A DNA stretch of 64,000 nucleotides from Metabacillus sp. FJAT-52054 (GTDB lineage Bacteria; Bacillota; Bacilli; Bacillales; Bacillaceae). Shown piece by piece: positions 9,317-18,211 of this stretch. The notes under the pieces are model-generated. The model did no database searches. It saw only the letters and a list, made by a program, of their open reading frames with translations, and was not told the DNA's origin. Both the position numbers and the translations under genes were made by a program. Position 1 is the stretch's first letter. Every line of letters begins with the position of its first letter. The stretch spans positions 930,001 through 994,000 of the forward strand of contig NZ_CP147407.1 in the NCBI RefSeq assembly GCF_037201815.1. The letters run 5' to 3'.

Positions 9317-9346
9317 AACCCCGCTAACTGGGATGGCGGGGTTTTT
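9317..9346 (+). terminator. terminator after lysP
   Basis: AACCCCGC (9317-9324) and GCGGGGTT (9336-9343) form a hairpin followed by TTTT. It ends the lysP transcript. Confidence 0.85.
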
Positions 9347-9410
9347 GTTGTTGTGTGATGTGGTCGTTGATAGATATTCCTAAAAACAGTAATACCAGTA
9401 ATTTGGTTCA

Positions 9411-9656
9411 CAACCAGCGATGCCAGGGAAGAATGCCAGGCAAACGTCTGAAATCCAGGAATGCCAGGGAAGAATGCCAGGCAAACGTCCGAAATCCGGG
9501 AATGCCAGGGAAGAATGCCAGGCAAACACAGTGAATCCAGGAAAGCCAGGAAAGAATGACAGGCAAACGCTATGAATCCAGCGATGCCAGAGAAGAATGC
9601 CAGGCAAACGCTCCGAAACCAGGAAAGCCAGGAAAGAATGCCAGGCAAACACTCCA
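9411..9656. repeat. six-copy 41-bp tandem repeat
   Basis: Six consecutive 41-bp units can be aligned, each with the core GAATGCCAGGCAAAC preceded by a related ATGCCAGG(G/A)AA. Units differ at a few positions, mostly in the last 4 bases and around the first GCCAGG. The unit is not a multiple of three, and no ribosome site precedes the reading frames it creates, so it is not treated as coding. It lies between lysP and yhcY. Confidence 0.9.
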
Positions 9657-9740
9657 AATCACTTGACCAGTGTCCCCCATCCCCTACCCTACAACTAAAG
9701 TCCGAGACAAAATTCCTCCTTTCCATGTAAGAATATTCGG

Positions 9741-9767
9741 CTTATTCCTGATATACTAACGAATAAG
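9741..9767. promoter_or_regulatory. inverted repeat at the yhcY promoter region
   Basis: CTTATTC (9741-9747) and GAATAAG (9761-9767) are perfect inverted arms around a TATACT (-10-like, 9752-9757), 15 bases before the yhcY start. It could be an operator for autoregulation by YhcZ or another factor. No good -35 box was found. Confidence 0.4.
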
Positions 9768-9782
9768 AAGGAGCGAAACGGC

Positions 9783-10925
9783 ATGAACCAGGATGAAAGA
9801 CGGATAAATGAATTAAAAACACTAAAAACAATTGCGGAGAAGCTGAATGAGGGCAATGAACTTGCCATTCTTCTTCCTGATGTATTAAAGGAGCTCGTTT
9901 TATTGGCTGATATGAAGACGGGCTGGATTTTCCTTGTTGATGATCAAGGAAATCATTCGCTTGCTGCTGATTATTCATTGCCAAAAGCTCTTATGTTCGA
10001 GGAAAAGAAACCAATGTGCGGTGCGAGCTGCTGGTGTATGGATCGTTTTCGAAACGGCCGTTTGACGCAGGCTGCGAATATTTTAAGCTGTCAGAGAATT
10101 GAAGAAGCGATTGAATATAATTATGGTGATACCGAGGGCGTGACTCACCATGCAACTGTCCCGTTAAGTGTAGGGGGAGAGAGGTTTGGCCTGCTTAATA
10201 TTGCAGCACCGGGGAAGAAGCATTTTTCTGATGAGGAGCTTGCTTTGTTAGAATCGGTTGCACTCCAGATTGGGTCGGCGATTAAGCGGATCCAGCTTGC
10301 TGAGAATGAACAGAAGCTTGCCCTCATTGCGGAGCGAAATCGACTTGCCCAGGATCTTCATGACTCGGTCAATCAGCTGCTCTTTTCGATTTCTCTTACA
10401 GCGGGCGGAATGAAGGAGATGACTGGGGAGCCGAAGCTTAAAGAAATGCTTACCTATGTGCAGGATTTGTCTCAGGAAGCCTTGTCTGAAATGAAATCGC
10501 TTATCTGGCAGCTAAGACCTTCAGGATTGGAGCGGGGATTAACCTGTGCGCTTAAGCAATATGCTGATATGCTTGGACTTACAGTTCATTGTGCGGTAGA
10601 AGGCGTCCATAATCTTTCGCCTAAAATAGAGGTGGTGCTCTGGAGAATCGGCCAGGAAGCGCTGAACAATATCAGAAAACATGCAGGGGTTGATAGCGGG
10701 TCATTAACTTTTTCCAGATCCAAAGATAAGGTACAGCTTGTGATTAAAGATAAAGGGCGCGGATTTCATTGCCCGAAGTCATCCTCTGATCTTCCTTCCC
10801 TCGGTTTGCAGGGAATGAAACGAAGAGCCGAGCAGCTGAACGGAACATTTTTCATCCGTAGCAAGCCAGGGGCAGGGACCACTATACAAGTAACGATTCC
10901 ATTAAAGGGAGCTGAAATGCCATGA
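9783..10925 (+). CDS. yhcY: YhcY-type cytosolic sensor histidine kinase with Cys-rich GAF domain
   Basis: A soluble 380-aa kinase: GAF domain (about 20-175), HisKA_3 dimerisation/phosphoacceptor region with H193 in DLHDSVNQ, and a HATPase domain with GQEALNNIRKHA and KGRGF. There are no membrane helices. The GAF domain holds four cysteines, C79, C83, C85 and C103. The S. aureus relative AirS (YhcS) is reported to bind an Fe-S cluster through GAF cysteines, so oxygen or redox sensing is a fair inference. The ATGA overlap with yhcZ and the following yhdA match the B. subtilis yhcYZ-yhdA operon. Confidence 0.88.
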   Translation: MNQDERRINELKTLKTIAEKLNEGNELAILLPDVLKELVLLADMKTGWIFLVDDQGNHSLAADYSLPKALMFEEKKPMCGASCWCMDRFRNGRLTQAANILSCQRIEEAIEYNYGDTEGVTHHATVPLSVGGERFGLLNIAAPGKKHFSDEELALLESVALQIGSAIKRIQLAENEQKLALIAERNRLAQDLHDSVNQLLFSISLTAGGMKEMTGEPKLKEMLTYVQDLSQEALSEMKSLIWQLRPSGLERGLTCALKQYADMLGLTVHCAVEGVHNLSPKIEVVLWRIGQEALNNIRKHAGVDSGSLTFSRSKDKVQLVIKDKGRGFHCPKSSSDLPSLGLQGMKRRAEQLNGTFFIRSKPGAGTTIQVTIPLKGAEMP

Positions 10926-11554
10926 TTCGAATTCTTCTTGCAGACGACCATCCGGTTGTGCGGAGGGGGCTTGGCTTTTTTCTGAGCATGCAAAAGGATA
11001 TGGAAATTGCCGGAGAGGCCTCGAATGGGGCAGAGGCTCTGCATCTGGCCGGAGAGCTGAAGCCGGATATTATTCTGATGGATCTCAGTATGCCGGAGAT
11101 GGATGGAGTCCAGGCGACAAAAGCCATTAAGGCTGATTTTCCGAAGATGAAAATTTTGATTTTGACGAGCTATGCGGATCAGGATCATGTCATACCTGCA
11201 ATTGAGGCGGGTGCATCAGGGTATCAGCTCAAGGATGTGGAGCCAGGAGAGCTTGCTCAAAGCATCCGTGCAATTCTAAACGGGGAGAATAAGCTGCATC
11301 CAAAAGTAACGAATCATGTACTCGCCCATCTTTCGAATGGAAAAAAAGAGAAAAATCCTCTGACTGAATTGACTGCAAGAGAGCTTGACGTGTTAAAAGA
11401 AATTGCAAAGGGAAAAAGCAACAAAGAGATTGCTGCATCCCTGTTTATCACCGAAAAAACAGTTAAATCACATGTTTCCAATCTCCTTCCGAAGCTGCAG
11501 GTTTCGGATCGCACACAGGCGGCGCTGCTTGCAGTAAGAGAAGGATTGGCCTAG
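10922..11554 (+). CDS. yhcZ: NarL/LuxR-type response regulator YhcZ
   Basis: A 210-residue response regulator with a receiver domain (1-120; phosphoacceptor D54 in LMDLSMPEMDG, conserved K near 103 in YQLKD) and a LuxR-type helix-turn-helix at about 145-205 (LTARELDVLKEIAKG, TEKTVKSHVSNLL). It overlaps yhcY by four bases, so the two are translationally coupled. It is the cognate partner of YhcY. Its targets probably include this operon and yhdA, but that is inference. Confidence 0.92.
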   Translation: MIRILLADDHPVVRRGLGFFLSMQKDMEIAGEASNGAEALHLAGELKPDIILMDLSMPEMDGVQATKAIKADFPKMKILILTSYADQDHVIPAIEAGASGYQLKDVEPGELAQSIRAILNGENKLHPKVTNHVLAHLSNGKKEKNPLTELTARELDVLKEIAKGKSNKEIAASLFITEKTVKSHVSNLLPKLQVSDRTQAALLAVREGLA

Positions 11555-11565
11555 GAGGATGACAG

Positions 11566-12096
11566 ATGAATGTATTAGTACTAAGCGGCGGACCGAGAAA
11601 ACACGGCCGTTCAGCTATTGCGGCAAAATGCATTGCAGAAAACCACAAAACGGATCTAATTGATCTGTCCCAGTTTGCTCTGCCGCTTTTTACTGGAGAA
11701 GAAAGTCAGCCAGCCGATTCTCAAGTAAAAAAGCTGAAAGAGGCAGCTGAAAAAGCAGATGGATTTGTGCTGCTGTCGCCTGAATACCACGGGGGAATCT
11801 CAGGTGCTCTAAAGAATGCTCTCGATTTTCTGAACAGCGGTTATTTTGCCCAGAAGCCGGTTGCTTTAGTATCTGTAGCCGGAGGAGGAAAAGGCGGAAT
11901 TAATACACTGAATCAAATGAGAACCATCATGCGGGCGCTCTACGCCAATACGATTGCCAAGCAGCTCGTTTTGGATCCGCATTGCTTTGATATGGAAGCG
12001 AAGGCTTTACATGCAGAACCTGCTGGGCTGGTAAATGAGCTAATGGATGAACTGGCTCTTTATTTGGAAATTTCAAAGCAAATCAGAAAGCTGTAA
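11566..12096 (+). CDS. yhdA: NADPH-dependent FMN reductase / azoreductase YhdA
   Basis: A 176-residue flavodoxin-fold reductase of the NADPH_red family. The FMN phosphate loop is LSGGPRKHGRS near residue 5, with the conserved LLSPEYHGGISGALKNALD and GGGKGGINT further on. B. subtilis YhdA is an NAD(P)H-dependent quinone/azo reductase. It sits 11 bases behind yhcZ with an AGGAGGATGACAG ribosome site, in the same operon, linking the redox sensor to a cytosolic flavin reductase. Confidence 0.88.
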   Translation: MNVLVLSGGPRKHGRSAIAAKCIAENHKTDLIDLSQFALPLFTGEESQPADSQVKKLKEAAEKADGFVLLSPEYHGGISGALKNALDFLNSGYFAQKPVALVSVAGGGKGGINTLNQMRTIMRALYANTIAKQLVLDPHCFDMEAKALHAEPAGLVNELMDELALYLEISKQIRKL

Positions 12097-12101
12097 AAAC
12101 A

Positions 12102-12140
12102 GAAAGGAAGGCAAAGTCCAAGCGGACTGCCTTCCTTTTT
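12102..12140. terminator. terminator between yhdA and yhdB
   Basis: GGAAGGCA-AA-GTCC pairs with GGACTGCCTTCC around an AAGC loop, followed by TTTTTT. It separates the convergent yhdA and yhdB. Confidence 0.88.
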
Positions 12141-12149
12141 TGTACTTAT

Positions 12150-12410
12150 CTATGTTAAAGGAACAGCATGTTCCTGGATTTCCGGATGTGCGGCATGATC
12201 GATATATCGAAGCAATGTGTAAAGGTTCTGTTCGATCATGGTGTAGTCATGCTCAAAATTATAAGCATGCAAAAAATGTTCAATTTTTTTAGAAAGAAAA
12301 TCATCGTGGGTCCGCACCATTAAGATCAGCAAATTGTCCCACTGGGAACGGTGCGTGTAATATAAAGCTTTATCATAATCAACGGTATTCAAATGATTTT
12401 CCTCCTTCAT
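12150..12410 (-). CDS. yhdB: YhdB family protein
   Basis: An 86-residue soluble protein rich in aromatic and acidic residues (e.g. YDKALYYTHRSQWDNLLILM). Content and position beside yhdA match B. subtilis YhdB, a small conserved Bacillus protein of unknown function. An AGGAGGAAAAT stretch upstream serves as ribosome site. It is convergent with yhdA and divergent from yhdC. Confidence 0.75.
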   Translation of the reverse strand: MKEENHLNTVDYDKALYYTHRSQWDNLLILMVRTHDDFLSKKIEHFLHAYNFEHDYTMIEQNLYTLLRYIDHAAHPEIQEHAVPLT

Positions 12411-12563
12411 TAGGAGTCCTTCTTAATGTGCGCACACTCGTGAGAATTCCTCTGGGGAAAACTTGGCTTCCGCTAAAAACGGGATTGGGAGTTACTGCAC
12501 AGGATAAGATTAATTTGTTTCGTTCGGGACAAAATAAGATAAAATCCTTTTACGGAGGAGATT

Positions 12564-12890
12564 TTGTTGAAATCCCGATTTTGGCTGAAAGCATTGGCTT
12601 TTATCTTATTTGCTGTATTTTGTATAGACTCTGCCGGAGTTTATTTCCATAAAGAAGAATTGCTGAAGGAAGAAGGCGAATATGCCCTTCAAGCTGTTCA
12701 GGGGAGTTTTCCTGATGCGGCTATTCGTACATTTTCCTATACAGGCCGAAAAACGTCCGGTCACGAGGCGAAGGATTTTTACCGGGTGGAAGCAGCGGTG
12801 AAAAACCGCCATCCTCTTGTGCTGCTCGTTGAAGTGACGGTTAATCCTGAAACAAGTGAACCCACAAGAGCACATGTAAAAAAACTTTAA
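12564..12890 (+). CDS. yhdC: YhdC-like secreted or anchored protein (DUF3889)
   Basis: A 108-residue protein with an N-terminal membrane/signal segment (residues 5-26) and a small exported domain with features of DUF3889 (YALQAVQGSFPDAAI, LVEVTVNPET). The start is one of two consecutive TTG codons after CGGAGGAG. B. subtilis yhdC lies in the same place. Function unknown; the domain resembles small cystatin-like exported modules. Confidence 0.7.
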   Translation: MLKSRFWLKALAFILFAVFCIDSAGVYFHKEELLKEEGEYALQAVQGSFPDAAIRTFSYTGRKTSGHEAKDFYRVEAAVKNRHPLVLLVEVTVNPETSEPTRAHVKKL

Positions 12891-12953
12891 ACGTTTCTGC
12901 TGTCCCTTCCAGTGGTATAGTTTAGGCAAGTAAGGAAAGGGGCGGACACCGTT

Positions 12954-13865
12954 ATGTTTCATGATACCGAGAAAAAGCTGATCTCATTATTTGTGCAAAA
13001 GGAATGGGATGAAGCCTATGCACTGATTTTACAGGACGAGCCGAATCATCCGGGTAAGCTTCACAAATTCAGCTTCTGGAAAGCCTGCCTGCTGTGCATA
13101 AAAAATGAGCCGGATGAAGCGTTGGCCACTCTGCAGAACGCATTTGACAAAGGCTTTTGGTGGAATCCGGACTTGCTTAAGGGTGACCAGGATTTAACTC
13201 CGCTTCATGAAAAAAAAGCATTCCAGGGGCTTATTGATGAATGTGAAAAGCGAAAAAAACAAGCGATGGAAGAAGCAAGACCGCTCGTCGAATTTCATGG
13301 TAATCAGGATCCTTCAGCTGCAGTTGTCGTTCTGCATGGACGAGGCGGAAATATGGAAGATACCATTCCCTACTGGATGAACGAGATGTCAGTGCGCGAC
13401 TGCCTATTCGCATTCCTGCAATCCTCGCAGGCAGCGGGTTATGAAGCATACGGCTGGGATGATGCGGACAAGACTATACGTGAAGTACAAGGAATTGTGA
13501 ATAAAATCATCAAAGATTATCCCGATGTAGAAAGGATTATTCTTGCTGGCTTTTCACAAGGAGGAAAAACGGCAATCAAACTTGTCCTTAGCGAAGAGCT
13601 TGAAAGGACGAATGAATTCTATGCTGTCGTTCCGGCTATTCGCGAGGAAGACCTGCAAATGGGTGGAAAAAGTGGTGCAAGAGGCTGGATCGTTACAGGC
13701 ACAGAGGACCCTTTTTATGCAGAAACGAAGAAATTGAAACAGCATCTGGAAAAGCAAAAAGTTAAATGCGAATGGATCGAATATGAAGGGATGTCTCATA
13801 CATATCCTGAAGATTTTACTGAGCTATTTCAAGCATCTTTTCAATCAAAAAAAGTCACCCGTTGA
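12954..13865 (+). CDS. alpha/beta hydrolase with N-terminal helical region
   Basis: A 303-residue cytosolic protein. The first ~100 residues look like TPR-type helices (EALATLQNAFDKGFWW). The rest is a carboxylesterase/dienelactone-hydrolase-type fold: VVLHGRGGNMED oxyanion region, nucleophile elbow GFSQGG (about residue 201), an acid in TGTEDPF, and a late histidine in GMSHTYP. It probably hydrolyses a small ester, amide or lipid; the substrate is unknown. It is a single gene between yhdC and katA, ending in a shared terminator. Confidence 0.75.
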   Translation: MFHDTEKKLISLFVQKEWDEAYALILQDEPNHPGKLHKFSFWKACLLCIKNEPDEALATLQNAFDKGFWWNPDLLKGDQDLTPLHEKKAFQGLIDECEKRKKQAMEEARPLVEFHGNQDPSAAVVVLHGRGGNMEDTIPYWMNEMSVRDCLFAFLQSSQAAGYEAYGWDDADKTIREVQGIVNKIIKDYPDVERIILAGFSQGGKTAIKLVLSEELERTNEFYAVVPAIREEDLQMGGKSGARGWIVTGTEDPFYAETKKLKQHLEKQKVKCEWIEYEGMSHTYPEDFTELFQASFQSKKVTR

Positions 13866-13881
13866 TGGGCGACTTTTTTTC
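13847..13881. terminator. bidirectional terminator between hydrolase and katA
   Basis: AAAAAGTC-CCC pairs with GGG-GACTTTTT around GTTGAT, with A- and T-runs on both sides. It serves both convergent genes. Confidence 0.85.
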
Positions 13882-13911
13882 TCATTTAAAGAAAATAGTT
13901 GAGAATACTGT

Positions 13912-15390
13912 TTACATTTTGCTGAGCTGTGCTGTATAGGCGCTAATATCGATACCGAGTGAATCAGCGAGACGCTGACCGTATTCTGCATCTGCACGGT
14001 AGAAGTTGCAGATGGCAAGCAGCTTTGTACGTTCATGAACGCTTTGTAAATCATCTGTCATATTTTTGATCAGATTGTCCTGCTCTTCTTTCGTATAGCT
14101 GCGGTATTTTTCGCCCGCTTGCTTGAAGTCGTTCGGTTTTTCGATTTTTTCCCTAGTGATATAGCCTGACGGAAGCGGTTGAACGCTATCCCGGAAAGCT
14201 GGTGCCTCTTGAGGAGCTTCAGCATGACGGGTTGGCTCGTAGTTTGTTGGTGACGTTTGCTGTTTCGTTTGCATGAAGCCGTCGCGCTGGTTGTTGCGCA
14301 CCGGTGCATATGGACAGTTAACCGGGATCTGCATATAGTTTGGTCCGAGTCTGTGGCGCTGTGTATCCGGGTATGAGAACAAACGGCCTTGCAGCAGTTT
14401 ATCTTCCGATGCTTCAATTCCAGGCACCAATGCGCTTGGAGAGAAAGCAGACTGCTCAACATCTGCAAAGAAGTTTTCAGGATTGCGGTTCAAAGTCATA
14501 GTTCCTGCTTTTTGAAGAGGATACTCATCCTCAGGCCATATTTTTGTTGGATCGCACGGATCGAAATCAAGGCTGTCGTACTCATCCAGCGGCATGATTT
14601 GCACATACAGCTCCCATTCTGGATAATCGCCCTTTTCAATCGAATCGAAAAGATCGCGCGTTGCATGGTTGAAATCTGTTTTTTGGATTTCAGCTGCTTC
14701 TTCAGCCGTCAGGTTCTTAATTCCCTGAAGGGGCTTCCAGTGGTATTTCACATACACGACATTTCCTTGTGCATTCACCCACTTAAAGGTATGTACGCCG
14801 AAGCCTTCCATTTGACGGTAGTTCGCAGGTGTTCCGTGATCAGAGAACAGGTACGTCATCATATTTGTGGATTCCGGTGTAAGGGACATAAAATCCCAAT
14901 ATCTGTCTGGATCCTGAATGTTCGTTTCAGGAGATGGCTTTAATGAATGAACCATATCAGGGAATTTCATCGCATCCCGGATAAAGAAGACCGGCAAATG
15001 GTTTCCTACAAGATCATAGTTCCCTTCATTTGTATAAAATTTCACGGCAAATCCACGGGGATCGCGGAGGGTTTCTGGTGATCCTTTAGAATGAATAACC
15101 GTCGAAAATCTTACAAATACAGGTGTTTCCCTTCCTTCTTCGCTTAAAAAATCAGCGCGTGTAAATGGATACATGCTGGTTTCCGTTTTGAATACCCCGT
15201 AAGCTCCAGCTCCGCGGGCATGGACGACGCGCTCAGGAATCCGTTCGCGGTCAAAATGAGCGATTTTTTCAAGCAAATGATAGTCTTCAAGAAGTGTCGG
15301 GCCGCGCTGGCCTGCTGTTCTGGAATTCTGATTGTCTCCAACCGGGACCCCTTGATTTGTTGTTAAGTTTGGACGATTGTTTTCAGTCAT
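13912..15390 (-). CDS. katA: monofunctional haem catalase
   Basis: A 492-residue small-subunit catalase that dismutates hydrogen peroxide. The distal histidine lies in RVVHARGAGAYG (H57), the asparagine region in GNHLPVFFIRDAMKFPD, and the proximal haem-tyrosine motif in RLFSYPDTQRHRLG. The length fits KatA-type vegetative catalases. A sigma-A promoter overlapped by a PerR-box-like sequence lies upstream, consistent with peroxide induction. Close relatives such as KatX cannot be excluded from sequence alone. Confidence 0.93.
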   Translation of the reverse strand: MTENNRPNLTTNQGVPVGDNQNSRTAGQRGPTLLEDYHLLEKIAHFDRERIPERVVHARGAGAYGVFKTETSMYPFTRADFLSEEGRETPVFVRFSTVIHSKGSPETLRDPRGFAVKFYTNEGNYDLVGNHLPVFFIRDAMKFPDMVHSLKPSPETNIQDPDRYWDFMSLTPESTNMMTYLFSDHGTPANYRQMEGFGVHTFKWVNAQGNVVYVKYHWKPLQGIKNLTAEEAAEIQKTDFNHATRDLFDSIEKGDYPEWELYVQIMPLDEYDSLDFDPCDPTKIWPEDEYPLQKAGTMTLNRNPENFFADVEQSAFSPSALVPGIEASEDKLLQGRLFSYPDTQRHRLGPNYMQIPVNCPYAPVRNNQRDGFMQTKQQTSPTNYEPTRHAEAPQEAPAFRDSVQPLPSGYITREKIEKPNDFKQAGEKYRSYTKEEQDNLIKNMTDDLQSVHERTKLLAICNFYRADAEYGQRLADSLGIDISAYTAQLSKM

Positions 15391-15419
15391 GTTATTGCCT
15401 CCCTATCATTCTATCAATA

Positions 15420-15453
15420 ATTATTATTATATAGTTTTTAGTTTGATAGTCAA
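15420..15453 (-). promoter_or_regulatory. katA promoter with PerR-box-like operator
   Basis: On the minus strand, TTGACT (15453-15448), a 16-base spacer and TATAAT (15431-15426) form a good sigma-A promoter. The sequence over the -10, ATATAATAATAATTA, matches the PerR consensus TTATAATNATTATAA at roughly 12 of 15 positions. Known biology: PerR represses katA in Bacillus. Confidence 0.65.
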
Positions 15454-15548
15454 TATTTAATAGTAATTATTTTAATTTAGATGTGCGAATAATATTGATG
15501 GGAATTAATGGTTATTTATGTGGTACAATGGAGAAAAGGCGGTGGAGG

Positions 15549-15974
15549 ATGAAAAAGCGGATTGTTTTCATGCTGACAATGCTTGTATTAAGTGGATGCA
15601 GCGGAATGTCACTTGTAAATGGTTATTCCCCTTCTGATCGTGACGTAATCAACAAACATGGAGAGATTAAAAATCTTGAGCTTTTCATGGACTTTAAAGA
15701 AAATGCAGAAAAAGGTATAAAGGACAAAATTCGGATCGTGAGCTACACAACTGAAGGTGATCCGATGATTCAGGATCTGGAGTTTGACGGCAAAGTGATT
15801 AAATCCAGGTTTGATGGAACCCGTGATCAATTTGGCAAAGAAGAAGTAACCTACGCCTCGTGTAAAATGATTGAAAAATCAGAGCAGCAGGAAAGTACGG
15901 AATATATATTGAAACAGTGCGGCAAGGACAATGGGGAAAGTACAGTGTTAACGATTCGGGAACAAAAGAGATGA
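15549..15974 (+). CDS. lipoprotein of the DUF4362 type
   Basis: A 141-residue exported protein with signal peptide and lipobox (LVLSGCSG, Cys 17). The start is the ATG at 15549; an upstream in-frame ATG (15483) would add a non-signal extension. The body (DRDVINKHGEIKNLE, two conserved-looking cysteines late in the chain) resembles DUF4362 lipoproteins of Bacillus. Function unknown. It is divergent from katA. Confidence 0.65.
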   Translation: MKKRIVFMLTMLVLSGCSGMSLVNGYSPSDRDVINKHGEIKNLELFMDFKENAEKGIKDKIRIVSYTTEGDPMIQDLEFDGKVIKSRFDGTRDQFGKEEVTYASCKMIEKSEQQESTEYILKQCGKDNGESTVLTIREQKR

Positions 15975-16087
15975 TGAGCGGTTTAAAAAAAGGGGATGCG
16001 GGATTAGCGATTTTCAGGTGAAATTGTGAATGAACATAAGTAAGATCAACTGAATTGGTTTACTTAGTTTTAAAGTCTTTGGAAAGA

Positions 16088-16132
16088 AAGACCGCCTGCT
16101 GCGTCCTTGCGAAGGACAATGCGGGCGGTCTT
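16088..16132. terminator. terminator downstream of nsrR
   Basis: AAGACCGCC and GGCGGTCTT arms enclose a second hairpin GTCCTTGCGAAGGAC and end in U-runs on both strands. It terminates nsrR (minus) and perhaps the lipoprotein gene (plus). Confidence 0.85.
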
Positions 16133-16133
16133 T

Positions 16134-16571
16134 TTAACTGGTTCCGAGAAGATCCTGGAGCCTGTTCTGATTTTTCACAAGATCAGCCAGCGTATACCCG
16201 TCCAGTATCTGCAAATACGATTGAAGCGCTTTATTCAGTACATGTTTCAATCCGCAAACAGGGGAAATGACACAGCTATTCGTTACTGGGTCAAAGCATT
16301 CAACAAGGTTAAAATCATCTTCCGTTTTTCTTACAACCGCACCGATGTTAATATCTGAAGGATCTAAAGCAAGCCTGATGCCTCCGTTACGTCCGCGGGT
16401 TGTATTAAGAAGACCCATCTTTCCAAGTTCATACGTAACTTTCATTAAGTGATTCTTTGATATGCCGTAAACGTCTGCAATCTCTTTGATGTTCGATAAC
16501 TTCTCCTGATCTTTTGCTGCCAGATAAATGAGGACTCGCAGCGAATAGTCGGTATAATTTGTCAGTCTCAT
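16134..16571 (-). CDS. nsrR: NsrR, nitric-oxide-sensing Rrf2 repressor
   Basis: A 145-residue Rrf2-family winged-helix regulator (HTH about residues 25-50). The three cluster cysteines C92, C100 and C106 are at the positions and spacing known for B. subtilis NsrR, which carries an NO-sensitive [4Fe-4S] cluster. It represses NO-response genes (such as hmp and nasD in B. subtilis); none of these targets is in this window. Its location next to spoVR matches the B. subtilis order. Confidence 0.92.
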   Translation of the reverse strand: MRLTNYTDYSLRVLIYLAAKDQEKLSNIKEIADVYGISKNHLMKVTYELGKMGLLNTTRGRNGGIRLALDPSDINIGAVVRKTEDDFNLVECFDPVTNSCVISPVCGLKHVLNKALQSYLQILDGYTLADLVKNQNRLQDLLGTS

Positions 16572-16732
16572 AGCTACAACTCCGCTTAAGAATCTTACTT
16601 TAATAGTATCATACTGTTGCGTTAAATCGAGAAAGAACTCTCCAAATCAAGTGGAATTATGAATTTTTTGTGAATTCTTTCCTTGAAAGTGATCCGAAAT
16701 TTTTTGGATTAAATAGGAATGACCGACTGCCT

Positions 16733-16763
16733 TTCATTTTTTTACATGCCAGGTCATACATTT
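16733..16763 (+). promoter_or_regulatory. candidate sigma-E promoter of spoVR
   Basis: CATACATT (16755-16762) fits the sigma-E -10 consensus CATACANT. A TTTCATTTTT stretch about 15 bases upstream could serve as -35. spoVR is a mother-cell sigma-E gene in B. subtilis. Confidence 0.45.
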
Positions 16764-16793
16764 AGGTAAGAAAGTGATAAGGGGGAAGGACGT

Positions 16794-18206
16794 TTGAGCG
16801 GATCACGACATGAATCCCTTCAGTATGCAATTGAGCAAATTACAGAAATTGCTGATGGGTTTGGACTGGATTACTATCCAATGCGCTATGAAATCTGTCC
16901 CGCGGACATTATTTATACGTTTGGCGCGTACGGCATGCCGACAAGGTTTTCCCATTGGAGCCACGGCAAACAATTTCATAAAATGAAACTTCATTATGAT
17001 TTGGGATTGAGCAAAATCTATGAGCTCGTAATCAACTCGGACCCGTGCTACGCATTTTTGCTGGATACAAATTCTCTCGTTCAAAACAAGCTTATCGTTG
17101 CCCACGTGCTGGCTCACTGTGATTTTTTCAAAAATAACTGCCGGTTCGGGAACACGAAGAGGGACATGGTCGAAAGCATGGCTGCAACAGCTGAAAGAGT
17201 GAAGCACTACGAAATCCTGCACGGAAGAAAAGAGGTCGAGGATTTTCTCGATGCCGTCCTTGCTATTCAGGAACATATTGATCCATCCATCATGAGACCA
17301 AAGCTTTCCTGGAGTTTGGATGATGAAGAAGAAGAGGATGCCCCACCGAAAAACAGTCCATATGATGACCTCTGGAAGCTCGACAGCCGGGATGAGAAAA
17401 AAGAGAAAAAGAAAAAAGGGAAGAAAAACTTTCCTCCATCACCCGAAAAAGACCTGCTGTTGTTTATTGAAGAACACAGCCGCGAGCTCGAGGACTGGCA
17501 ACGCGATATCCTGACCATGATGCGGGAAGAAATGCTCTACTTTTGGCCGCAGCTCGAAACGAAGATCATGAACGAAGGCTGGGCTTCCTACTGGCACCAG
17601 CGCATCATGCGCGAGCTGGATCTCACCTCAAGCGAAGCCATCGAATACGCCAAGCTAAATGCAGGAGTCGTCGTCCCATCCAAAACAAGCATTAATCCGT
17701 ATTACCTCGGACTGAAAATCTTCGAGGACATCGAAGAACGCTATGACAATCCGACTGAAGAAATGAAACGCCTCGGCGTCAAGCCAAACTCGGGCCGTGA
17801 AAAAATGTTCGAGGTGCGGGAAATCGAATCCGACATTTCCTTCATCCGAAACTATCTCACAAAAGATCTCGTACTGCGAGAAGATATGTACCTATTCCAA
17901 AAGCAAGGCCGCGACTACAAAGTCGTCGACAAGGACTGGAAAGGCGTCCGCGACCAGCTCGTCAGCATGCGCGTCAACGGCGGTTTTCCATACATCACCG
18001 TCAATGACGGAGACTATATGAAAAACAACGAGCTGTACCTTAAGCACTGGTACGAAGACATCGAACTCGATCTCAAGTATTTGGAGAAAGTGCTTCCATA
18101 CGTTCACCAGCTCTGGGGCCGTCCGGTTCATATGGAGAGTATGCTGGAAGGAAAAAAGGTAATGTTTACGTATGATGGGAAGAGTGTGCATCGGAAGTAT
18201 TTGTGA
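16794..18206 (+). CDS. spoVR: SpoVR, spore cortex assembly protein
   Basis: A 470-residue SpoVR family protein involved in spore cortex formation in Bacillus. It has the family's WSHGK and [13 protein letters not shown] segments, the conserved NEGWASYWH motif and the C-terminal [21 protein letters not shown] region. A low-complexity acidic then lysine-rich linker (residues about 175-215) interrupts the chain. TTG start after GGGGGAAGGA. Divergent from nsrR, as in B. subtilis. Confidence 0.94.
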   Translation: MSGSRHESLQYAIEQITEIADGFGLDYYPMRYEICPADIIYTFGAYGMPTRFSHWSHGKQFHKMKLHYDLGLSKIYELVINSDPCYAFLLDTNSLVQNKLIVAHVLAHCDFFKNNCRFGNTKRDMVESMAATAERVKHYEILHGRKEVEDFLDAVLAIQEHIDPSIMRPKLSWSLDDEEEEDAPPKNSPYDDLWKLDSRDEKKEKKKKGKKNFPPSPEKDLLLFIEEHSRELEDWQRDILTMMREEMLYFWPQLETKIMNEGWASYWHQRIMRELDLTSSEAIEYAKLNAGVVVPSKTSINPYYLGLKIFEDIEERYDNPTEEMKRLGVKPNSGREKMFEVREIESDISFIRNYLTKDLVLREDMYLFQKQGRDYKVVDKDWKGVRDQLVSMRVNGGFPYITVNDGDYMKNNELYLKHWYEDIELDLKYLEKVLPYVHQLWGRPVHMESMLEGKKVMFTYDGKSVHRKYL

Positions 18207-18211
18207 TCGAG

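Noticed and set aside
9313..9726. Minus-strand frames of 90 and 137 codons over the 41-bp repeat, reading repetitive Phe/Leu/Pro/Gly peptide
   Set aside because: They arise from the repeat in shifting frames (41 is not divisible by 3), have no ribosome site and no protein-like composition.
16055..16358. Two plus-strand frames antisense to nsrR
   Set aside because: They overlap the terminator and nsrR and show no family features.
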